Positions 26,082 through 33,900 of a stretch of 37,707 nt of DNA are shown piece after piece. The notes under the pieces were generated by a model. That model had not been told where the DNA came from. It saw only the letters and a program-made list of their open reading frames with translations, and searched no databases. The first letter of the stretch is position 1; each line of letters begins with the position of its first letter. The DNA is from Verrucomicrobiota bacterium (lineage in GTDB: Bacteria; Verrucomicrobiota; Verrucomicrobiia; Limisphaerales; VHCN01): contig VHCN01000031.1 in the NCBI GenBank assembly GCA_016871675.1, forward strand, positions 1 to 37,707, read 5' to 3'. Both the position numbers and the translations under genes were made by a program.

Positions 26082-27605
26082 ATGCGTGCGACCTTGCTGC
26101 TCTCCGCCTTCCTTGCGTGCGTGCGACTTTGCCCCGGGCCGGCGATCGCCGCGCCGCGTCCGCCCAACGTCGTCTTCATCATCGCCGACGATCTCGGATG
26201 GGGCGACCTCGGTTGCTACGGCCAGAAGATCATCCGCACGCCGAACGTGGATCGCATGGCGGCCGAGGGCATCCGCTTCACGCACCATTACTCGGGCAAC
26301 GCCGTGTGCGCGCCGTCCCGCTGCGTGCTCATGACGGGGAAGCACCCCGGTCACGCGTTCATCCGCGACAATCGCTCGACGCCGCCGGAGGGTCAGTGGC
26401 CGATTCCCGCGGACACGGTCACGATGGCGAAGCTCTTCAAATCGCGCGGCTATGCGGTCGGCGGCTTCGGCAAGTGGGGCCTCGGCGGGCCGGACAGCAC
26501 GGGCGAGCCGCTCAAGCAGGGTTTCACGCGCTGGTTCGGTTACAATTGCCAGGGCGTCGCGCACAATTTCTATCCGACGCATCTCTGGGACAACGACAGG
26601 AAGGTGGCGCTGAAGAACCCGGCGTTCCCTTCCGCCGACACCTTCAAACCCGGCGAAGATCCGAAAGACCCGAAGTCCTATGCGCGCTTCAAGGGCACCG
26701 AGTATTCCTCGGACCTCATCTGGGAGCAGGCGCGGCAGTTCGTGCGCGACAACCGCGGGAAGCCCTTCTTCCTTTACGCGCCGACGACCGTGCCGCACCT
26801 CGCGCTCCAGGTGCCGGACGACTCGCTCGCGGAATACCTCGGCAAGTTCGACGACCCGCCCTACGCCGGCGGCAGGGGCTACCTCCCGCACTTCACGCCG
26901 CGCGCCGCCTACGCCGCGATGGTCACGCGCATGGACCGCGAGATTGGCGCGCTCATGAAAACCGTCGCCGACCTCGGCCTCGACGAGAACACGCTCTTCA
27001 TCTTCACGTCGGACAACGGCCCGCTTCACGGCCGTCTCCAAGGTCTCGCGGGCACCGACGCGGCATTCTTCAACTCGAGCGGCGGGCTGCGCGACGGCAA
27101 GGGAACACTGTTCGAAGGCGGCTTCCGGGTCCCGGGCATCGTGCGGTGGAAGGGAAGCATCCGGCCCGGCCAGGTGAGCGAACGCGTGACGGGGTTCGAG
27201 GATTGGATGCCCACGCTTCTCGAACTCACCGGCGCAAAGGACGCCACGCCAGGCGACATTGACGGCATCAGCTTCGCCCCGACGCTCTTGGGGCAGAAGC
27301 AGCCGGAACGCGCATTTCTCTACCGCGAATTCCCCGGCTACGGCGGCCAGCAGTGCATCCGCATCGGCGACTGGAAGGGACTGCGACAGAATCTCCGCCC
27401 CGTCGCTGCGAAAAAGGCCGCGCCGAAAGCCGCGCCCGCCGCGCCCGACTTGAGCCTCAAGCTCTACAACCTCCGCGACGACCCGAAGGAAACGACCGAC
27501 GTCGCCGCGAAGCACCCCGAAATCGTCGCGAAGATGCTTGCCCTCATGCGCAGCCAGCACGTCCCGGCGAAGGACTTCCCGATGCCGGCACTGGACAATC
27601 CCTGA
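26082..27605 (+). CDS. Secreted Cys-type sulfatase
   Basis: A 507-residue arylsulfatase-family protein with the signal peptide MRATLLLSAFLACVRL ending near AIAA. The metal site is IIADDLGWGDLG (Asp36/Asp37), and the formylglycine motif is C76-A-P-S-R in GNAVCAPSRCVLMTGKHPG, so it needs the formylglycine-generating enzyme (not in this window). Later landmarks are FIFTSDNGP and LYNLRDDPKETTD, typical of the S1 family. It should cleave sulfate esters on polysaccharides or glycosaminoglycans outside the cytoplasm; the substrate is undetermined. Its TGA overlaps the ATG of the next gene by one base, so the two are co-translated. A sulfatase coupled to an amino-acid oxidase is unusual, although proteoglycan-rich tissue could supply both substrates (inference). 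Confidence 0.92.
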   Translation: MRATLLLSAFLACVRLCPGPAIAAPRPPNVVFIIADDLGWGDLGCYGQKIIRTPNVDRMAAEGIRFTHHYSGNAVCAPSRCVLMTGKHPGHAFIRDNRSTPPEGQWPIPADTVTMAKLFKSRGYAVGGFGKWGLGGPDSTGEPLKQGFTRWFGYNCQGVAHNFYPTHLWDNDRKVALKNPAFPSADTFKPGEDPKDPKSYARFKGTEYSSDLIWEQARQFVRDNRGKPFFLYAPTTVPHLALQVPDDSLAEYLGKFDDPPYAGGRGYLPHFTPRAAYAAMVTRMDREIGALMKTVADLGLDENTLFIFTSDNGPLHGRLQGLAGTDAAFFNSSGGLRDGKGTLFEGGFRVPGIVRWKGSIRPGQVSERVTGFEDWMPTLLELTGAKDATPGDIDGISFAPTLLGQKQPERAFLYREFPGYGGQQCIRIGDWKGLRQNLRPVAAKKAAPKAAPAAPDLSLKLYNLRDDPKETTDVAAKHPEIVAKMLALMRSQHVPAKDFPMPALDNP

Positions 27606-28873
27606 TGGCGCGGCGCGTCCTCATCATCGGCGGCGGCGTCATCGGGTTGTGCTCGGCCTATTACGCGGCAACGGCGGGCCACCGCGTCACGCTCGTCGAG
27701 CGCGGCGCGCCCGACCACGACACCTGCGCTCACGGCAGCGCGGGGATGATCACGCCGAGCCACTTCGTGCCGTTGGCCGCGCCCGGCATGGTTGCGCTCG
27801 GCCTCAAGTGGATGTGGAACCCCGAATCGCCGTTCTACATCAAGCCGCGTCTCGACCGCGAGTTGTTGAGCTGGGGCTGGAAATTCTTCCGCGCCGCAAA
27901 CGCAGCGCACGTCGACCGCGCCGCGCCGGTGCTTGCGGAACTGAACCTCGCCAGCCGCGCGTTGTTCGAGGAGCTGGCGGACACGTCGCTCGCAGACTTC
28001 GGACTCGTTCGACGCGGCTTGCTGATGCTCTGCAAGTCGCCCGCCGTCCTCGACGAGGAGGCGCACTTCGCCGACCGGGCGAACCGCGTCGGCGTTCCCG
28101 CGGAAGTCCTCGACGCGAAGCAAGCCGCCGCGCTCGACCCCGATGCGCGCATGGACGTCGCCGGGGCGATTTACTTTCCGAAGGACTGCCACCTCGACCC
28201 GCGCCGCTTCATGGCTGCGTTGCAGGCGAAGTGCGAACAGCTTGGCGTGCAGTTTCGTTGGAACTCTGACGTCACCGGCTTCGCGAGCCACGCGCAAGAC
28301 GCCACGCCGCGGCTCGCCGCCGCGCGCACATCCACCGGCGACATCGAGGCGGACGAGTTCGTCCTCGCGGGTGGCTCGTGGTCCCCGCAGCTCGCGCGCC
28401 CGCTCGGCCTGCGCCTGCCGATGCTGCCCGGCAAAGGCTACAGCCTGACGTTGCCGAGGCCGCGCCAGCTTCCGCAGCTCTGCTCCATCCTCACCGAGGC
28501 GCGCGTGGCGGTGACGCCGATGGGTTCGTCGCTCCGTTTCGGCGGCACGATGGAAATCGGCGGGCTGGATCACGACATCAACCCCTTGCGCGTCCGTGGC
28601 ATCATCAAGTCTGCGCGCCGCTACTTCCCGGATTTCACGGAGTCGGACTTCGAGAGTGTCCAACCGTGGTGCGGCTTGCGGCCCGTGTCGCCCGACGGCC
28701 TGCCGTATCTCGGCCGCACCGCGAAGTGCCCAAATCTCACGATCGCCACCGGCCACGCGATGACGGGCCTGAGCCTCGGGCCGGTTACGGGCAGGCTTGT
28801 CGGCGAACTGCTCGACGGGAAGCAGCCGTCGATGGATCTCTCGCTGCTCAGCCCGGACCGGTTCGCGGCGTGA
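27605..28873 (+). CDS. FAD D-amino acid dehydrogenase, likely D-hydroxyproline oxidising
   Basis: A 422-residue DAO-family flavoprotein. The FAD-binding Rossmann motif starts at residue 5 (VLIIGGGVIGLCSAYYAA), and the C-terminal FAD-contact region is LRPVSPDGLPYLGRT followed by GHAMTGLSLGPVTGRLV. It resembles DadA-like D-amino acid dehydrogenases, including those that oxidise cis-4-hydroxy-D-proline to pyrroline-4-hydroxy-2-carboxylate in hydroxyproline clusters. The product of the 4-hydroxyproline epimerase encoded on the opposite strand would be its substrate; this link is inference from context. The ATG sits in TGATG, overlapping the sulfatase stop, so translation is probably coupled. There is no signal peptide; a peripheral membrane position feeding the quinone pool is typical of the family. 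Confidence 0.85.
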   Translation: MARRVLIIGGGVIGLCSAYYAATAGHRVTLVERGAPDHDTCAHGSAGMITPSHFVPLAAPGMVALGLKWMWNPESPFYIKPRLDRELLSWGWKFFRAANAAHVDRAAPVLAELNLASRALFEELADTSLADFGLVRRGLLMLCKSPAVLDEEAHFADRANRVGVPAEVLDAKQAAALDPDARMDVAGAIYFPKDCHLDPRRFMAALQAKCEQLGVQFRWNSDVTGFASHAQDATPRLAAARTSTGDIEADEFVLAGGSWSPQLARPLGLRLPMLPGKGYSLTLPRPRQLPQLCSILTEARVAVTPMGSSLRFGGTMEIGGLDHDINPLRVRGIIKSARRYFPDFTESDFESVQPWCGLRPVSPDGLPYLGRTAKCPNLTIATGHAMTGLSLGPVTGRLVGELLDGKQPSMDLSLLSPDRFAA

Positions 28874-28916
28874 CGCGCTGGCGACAACGGTCGTTGAGGC
28901 TAGGATTGCCGCGATC

Positions 28917-29069
28917 ATGAAACTACCTGTAACGCGCCGCGCGGCATATCTCGCGCTCGCCTTGTTGGCCGGATGCCTCGCGGCCCGCGGCCACGCCGCC
29001 GTGGGCGACCCGCAGCTTCGGACGGAGCATCCGTGGTATCCGGGTGAGCTGGCGGTCGCCCACGACTGA
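28917..29069 (+). pseudogene. Truncated secreted protein (N-terminal remnant)
   Basis: A 50-codon frame with a clear signal peptide (RRAAYLALALLAGCLAARGH) and a short mature part, VGDPQLRTEHPWYPGELA, that stops at VAHD. From memory, the phrase DPxLRTxHPWYPGELA opens much longer secreted proteins in Verrucomicrobiota and Planctomycetota and continues CSTFERL. Here the frame diverges right after GELA and ends, and no continuation is visible before the convergent gene at 29115. This looks like the stump of a gene cut by a deletion. Confidence 0.5.
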
Positions 29070-29114
29070 TTGCCCTTTGTGGCGTCGTGAGCAGCGCCGG
29101 GCGCGTGCGGCCCC

Positions 29115-29690
29115 TCAGCACACCACGAGTGCGCATTCCTCCTCGTGCTGCTGGTGCAGGCACTCCCGGAGGTAGCCCACGATCTGGTCGCTCAACCGAT
29201 GGCATCGCGGGCACCAACGCTTCGCGCCCGCGAGGGTCTTCACGCAGGGCCTCAGCCCGCTGAACCGCAGCACGCGCGGATGCGTGGCGAGCCGGCCGCG
29301 CAGTTCGTCCCGAAGGCGCGGGAAGAAACCCAGCTCGAACGCGCCCGACGAAACGGTTGCGAGCGTTCGCAGGTCGCACTCGATCACGCCGCGGTCGGGC
29401 GCCGGGGCGACCGCAGAATTCACAGCCGGTCCCGCGGCCTTCACTTCCAAGCCGAAGCCCTGCAGCACGCGCTCAAGCGCGCTGATGAACTCCGCCATCG
29501 TGATCGTGGACCGGCCGAGCTCGTTCTTGAAGTAGTAGAGCACCGTCGCCGCCGCGTGGCGCACGAGGTCGGAGTGGACGCCGTTGGCCGCCTCGCCCAT
29601 GACCTCAACGGTGATTTGTTCCGCGGAACAAGGGATGGCGGTGCCGTCCGGCTGTTCAAATGCCAGGCAGTGGGAATGTAGCAGTATCAA
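29115..29690 (-). CDS. Conserved-looking protein overlapping nrdR
   Basis: A 191-residue protein of unknown function. The start is TTG at 29690, supported by a strong Shine-Dalgarno GGAGG at 29701-29697 with a 6-base spacer, lying inside the last codons of nrdR. The two genes overlap by 35 bases in different frames, so they are translationally linked. It contains helical segments such as TMAEFISALERVLQGFGLEV and, near the C-terminus, a CPRCH motif with further Cys/His residues (ending HEEECALVVC), which may bind zinc. No signal peptide or membrane segment was seen. The tie to nrdR suggests a role near nucleotide reduction, but nothing in the sequence proves it. Confidence 0.7.
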   Translation of the reverse strand: MILLHSHCLAFEQPDGTAIPCSAEQITVEVMGEAANGVHSDLVRHAAATVLYYFKNELGRSTITMAEFISALERVLQGFGLEVKAAGPAVNSAVAPAPDRGVIECDLRTLATVSSGAFELGFFPRLRDELRGRLATHPRVLRFSGLRPCVKTLAGAKRWCPRCHRLSDQIVGYLRECLHQQHEEECALVVC

Positions 29691-30141
29691 CTTTCACCTC
29701 CAGTTTCTTGACGGCTTCAACGAAGTCGTCGGGTTCCTGAAACCGCCGATAAATGCTCGCGAACCGCACGTAGGCCACCTCGTCGAGCTGGCGAAGCTCC
29801 TGCATCACCCGCTCGCCGATCGCCATGCCCGGCACCTCGGCGTCGTATTTGTCCGTGATGTCGGAGACGATCCGCTCGACGGCATCCTCGATCGCCTGTG
29901 GACTGATGGGGCGCTTCTCGCACGCGCGCCCGATGCCTGTGGCGAGCTTGTCCTTCGAGAAGGGCTCCCGCCTCCCGTCGCGTTTGAGCACCATCAGCGT
30001 CGCGCGCTCGATCTGCTCGTAGGTCGTGAAGCGGTGGATGCACTTCATGCACTCGCGACGGCGCCGGATCGCCGTGCCCTCGCGTGAGGCACGTGAGTCA
30101 ATCACCTTGTCTTCGAGACAACCGCACTTCGGGCAGCGCAT
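29656..30141 (-). CDS. nrdR: Transcriptional repressor NrdR
   Basis: A 161-residue regulator of ribonucleotide reductase genes. The N-terminal zinc ribbon is MRCPKCGCLEDKVIDSR with the second pair in ECMKCIHRF. The ATP-cone domain follows from about residue 48 (MVLKRDGRREPFSKDKL to the IYRRFQEPDDF region). Length and layout are standard for the family: it senses (d)ATP and represses nrd genes through paired NrdR boxes. No ribonucleotide reductase gene is in this window. A promoter-like TTGACA and a partial NrdR-box match lie upstream. Confidence 0.95.
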   Translation of the reverse strand: MRCPKCGCLEDKVIDSRASREGTAIRRRRECMKCIHRFTTYEQIERATLMVLKRDGRREPFSKDKLATGIGRACEKRPISPQAIEDAVERIVSDITDKYDAEVPGMAIGERVMQELRQLDEVAYVRFASIYRRFQEPDDFVEAVKKLEVKVDTATFPLPGI

Positions 30142-30442
30142 GAGGTTCGGAACGGCAAAACACCGCTGACTACTGCTAAATGTGGCGGGTCAGTTCGTAA
30201 CACACAGCTAATTGTGGTGTCAAGGCCGGCGGCGGTCTAATCGGAGCGATTGGCAGCGGCCGAAGCAGGGGAGCGAAGGGCTGTCGAATCGAGTTTGCAT
30301 CAACGGGGGTGGGAACGTCACACCAAGGCATCGGCGTCACCCGACAAGCGACAGGCGGAATCCTGCCGGATTTGCGCTGTTGTGCTTCCTCGAATCCAAG
30401 AATCTTGCTGCCCGCCGGGCTTCGCACTGCTATTCCTCGCGC
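30142..30442. other. 301-base divergent intergenic region
   Basis: No gene was seen between nrdR (-) and the cupin (+). The left third holds a candidate nrdR promoter with a partial NrdR-box. The remainder, about 30240-30442, shows no clear promoter hexamers, hairpins or repeats by eye. Confidence 0.6.
30194..30223 (-). promoter_or_regulatory. Candidate nrdR promoter with overlapping NrdR-box-like site
   Basis: Minus strand: a perfect -35 TTGACA (30223-30218), an 18-base spacer and TACGAA (30199-30194, 3 of 6 to the -10 consensus), 53 bases before the nrdR start. Between them, 30202-30217 reads ACACAGCTAATTGTGG on the plus strand and matches a 16-base NrdR-box consensus, recalled as ACACWATATATWGTGT, at about 11 positions. 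Autoregulation is inference; only one box is seen. Confidence 0.4.
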
Positions 30443-30868
30443 ATGGGAATCAAAGACCGCCGGTTCGTCACCGCCGCCGACGCCGTGAACTTCCTCTCAC
30501 CGTGGACGCTCGAGGAGTGGATGTGCCGCGGCGATGTCGTCGCCAACGAACACCTGCTTTTGGTGCGCGCCAACATGGATGCCGGCCGCTGCCACCCGTT
30601 TCACACGCATCCCACGCGCGAGGAGATCATCTTCATCATATCGGGTCGCGCGGAACAGTGGGTCGGCCGGGAACACCGCATTCTCGGGCCCGGTGAGATG
30701 GCGTTCATCCCGATGGGTGAAGTCCACGGCACGTTCAATCCTTTCGCCGAGAAGCTCGTCTTCCTCGCCATCCTCTCGCCGGCGAAGGCCGCCGAACCCG
30801 GCATCGTGGACGTCTCGACAGAAGAACCGTGGGCGTCGATTCGGAAGGGATTCCCTCCGGTAACGTAG
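30443..30868 (+). CDS. Small cupin-domain protein
   Basis: A 141-residue single-domain cupin. Motif 1 is CHPFHTHPTREEIIFIISGRAE, with His residues and a Glu in metal-ligand positions. Motif 2 is GEMAFIPMGEVHGTFNP, with the final His. The short length and lack of a signal peptide suggest a cytoplasmic metal-binding enzyme or sugar/ligand-binding protein; the substrate cannot be assigned. The ATG at 30443 gives a start consistent with the domain boundary. It stands 109 bases ahead of the large ThuA protein, perhaps in one unit. Confidence 0.85.
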   Translation: MGIKDRRFVTAADAVNFLSPWTLEEWMCRGDVVANEHLLLVRANMDAGRCHPFHTHPTREEIIFIISGRAEQWVGREHRILGPGEMAFIPMGEVHGTFNPFAEKLVFLAILSPAKAAEPGIVDVSTEEPWASIRKGFPPVT

Positions 30869-30977
30869 CCCCCGGTGGTTCGCGGTGACGGCGTCGCGCT
30901 CCTCCGTGATCTTCGGTTCCGCAAAACCATTGGCAAAGTCCTGCGCACCGTTATTCTCCGTGCAACCGCTTCTTGAA

Positions 30978-33900
30978 ATGAAACTCCACAGCTTCGTCCT
31001 CCTCGTCTCGCTCGGATTGACCGGCATTCAACTCAACGCCGCCGAGCCGTTGCGCGTCTTTATCCGCGCGAACGCCTCCAACCGCGGCCAGGAAGTCCAC
31101 GCGCACCCGCGCTTCCTCGGTGACTGGACCAAGCTGCTCACCGACCGTGGCATGAAGGTCGAAGGTGGCCTCGAACTGCCCACCGCCGGGCAGCTCGCCC
31201 AAACCGACGTGCTCGTGATGTATGCCCAGGACGGCGGCGGCTTTCCGCCCGGACCATTGCGCGACGGCCTCGATGCCTTCCTCAAGCGCGGCGGCGGGCT
31301 CGTCGTGCTGCACACGGCCACCGTGCCCACCCGGTCCATCCCGGACAACTCCGCGCACTGGAAATCCGTCATCGGCGGCTCGTGGGTTCACGGCTCGACC
31401 AAGTGGCTCGAAGGCCCGATGGCGCTCTATTACGTGGACCGCACGCATCCCATCTCCGCGGGCACGGCGAACTTCGACCTCGACGACGAGATTTACTACG
31501 ACATGGACCTCTCGCCCGACGCGCGCGTGCTCGCCGCGGCTTACACGCCGAACATGTCCGAGAGCCGGCGCAACCAGAAAAACGCGCAGCCCGCGAAAGG
31601 CAAGGTGACGGTCTACGACCTCGCGCCGCAGATGTGGACCTACGAGCGCGCGCTCGACGGCGGCAAGCCGTATCGCGCATTCGTCAGCATCCCCGGCCAC
31701 AAGAACGCCACGTTCAACCTGCCGCACTATCGCGCCGTGCTGTTGCGCGGCATCGCGTGGGCGGGCCATCGAGCGGACGTAAACGAGTTCGTGAAGAAGG
31801 ACGAGCTCGACTCGCTGCTCTATCCCGCGGGCGGGCCGTCGCGTCCGGCGGATTCGCTCAAGCAGCTCGTCGTGCATCCGGAATTCAAGGTCTCGCTCGT
31901 CGCGAGTGAACCGCTCGTGAACAAGGTGATGAACGTGGATTGGGACGCCGCCGGCCGGATGTGGGTCGCCGAGACGCCTGAGTATCCCGACGGCCGCTCG
32001 GTGAATCCGCGCACCGATTACGTCCAGCGCTGGCAGAAGGACGACAAGCTCTCCGACGATGGCAGGACTTACGCGCGCGACGCGCTCGATCGAATCTCGA
32101 TTCTCACCGACACGAACGGCGACGGCGTGATGGACAAGAAGCAGGTCTTCGCCGACTTCGCGCACGGCGTGCCGGGCGGACTCGAGCGCGTGACGAGCTT
32201 CGTGCTGCACAAGAACGGCGTCATCGCCGCCGCCGCTCCGGACGTGTGGTGGCTCGAAGACACGAACGGCGACGGCGTTTGCGACAAAGCCACGAAGCTC
32301 TACACGAATCTCGGCTTCGGCGACACGCACGCCGTCATCAACAACCTGCGCTGGGGCTTCGACGGCTGGATATACGCGACACACGGCTACAGCGGCACGC
32401 GCGACGTGACGAGCGGCGACGGCTCGAAGCACTTCGGCGCGGCCGGCTCGGGCGTGGTGCGCTTCAAGCCCGACGGTTCGGCCTTCGAGCAGCATTCCAG
32501 CAAGGGCGGCAACACGTGGGGCCTCCAAATCTCCTGGGACAACGAGGTCTTCTGGACGCAACCGACCAGCGGCGACCTGCTCATGCACGTCGTGATGAGC
32601 GAGGGGCAGCTCTCGCGCGGGCGCATCCCCGGCACGACGAGTTTCTTCGTTGCGGAGAAAAGCGTGCAGACGTTTCCACTCATCCCCTACGACTCGCTTC
32701 CGTATGTGCAGATTGACCAGGTCGGGCGCTTCACCGCCGCGGCGGGCACGGTCATCTACGACGGCGGCTCGTGGCCTGCCGCGTGGAACTTCCGCTACTT
32801 CACCACCGAACCCACCATCAACATCGTCCACGATGCGATCGTAACGAAATCCGGCGTGACCTACACCGCCGCGCGCGCTCCGGGCCGCGAGACGGTCGAG
32901 TTCATCGCGGGCAAGGACCTGTGGTTCCGCCCGATCGAAGTGCGCACCGGCCCGGACGGCGCCGTGTATGTCGTGGACTTCTACAATCAGGCCGTCATCC
33001 ACAACGACACGCGCGGCCCCAAGCACGGTCCGCGCAACGCCGCCATCCGCCCCGACCGCGACCATTACTACGCACGGCTCTGGCGCGTGGACCACAAGGA
33101 CGCGCAAAAGCTCGCGGCGCCGAACCTCGCGAAGGCCGGCAGCGCCGAACTCGTCGCCGCACTCGACCACGCCAACCAGCACGTGCGCATGAACGCCGTC
33201 CGCCTGCTCGCCGAAGGCAGCAAGGCAGACGCCGCGCCCGCGTTGAAGCAACTTGTCGCTTCGCAGAAGCCGCCGCAGGCGCGTGTGGCCGCGCTGTGGG
33301 CGCTCGCGCAGTTGAGGCAACTCGACGCGCCAACGCTCACTGCCGCCGCAAATGACAGGGACGCAGCGCTCCGCAAGAACGCGATGAAAGCCGCCGCGGT
33401 CGCCGCGCCCCCCGGTGGCAACGTCAAGTCCGCCGCGCTCAAGCTCGCGAAGGACACCGACCCGCGCGTGCGACTTGACGCGCTCGTCGCGCTCGCGTCA
33501 CAAGACATCACCGCTGCCGACGTCGCCGGGTTGGTCACGGCATATCCGGCGCTCGAAGACAGATGGTCGCAGGCCGCGTTCCTTGGAGTCGCCTCGAAGT
33601 CACCCGCGGCGTTTCTCGATGCCGCCTTCGCAAGCGGCAAGCCCGAACTCACCGCGCTCGTGCGCCAACTCAGCGGCAACGTCGCCAACTCGCCATTCCA
33701 GTCCGCCGAGCTCATCGTCTCGCTCGCGGGCAAGCCCGACAACGCCCTCAAGGCCAGCCTGCTCGAGAGCCTCGCTCCCGCGCTCAAGCTCGCTGAGATT
33801 CCCCCCTGGGACGCCGCCCTCGAAGCCGCGCTGCGCAATCTTTCCGCCTCGCCCGACGCTGGCGTCGCCGCCGCCGCGCTGCCGTATATCGCCAAGTGGG

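Noticed and set aside
30176-30427. 83-codon minus-strand frame in the nrdR-cupin gap
   Set aside because: No ribosome site, Pro-rich random composition and it covers the candidate nrdR promoter. Not supported as a gene.
30951-33320. 789-codon minus-strand frame opposite the giant ThuA gene
   Set aside because: A shadow of the third-codon-position G+C bias of the real gene; its composition is dominated by Arg/Val/His and it has no domain.
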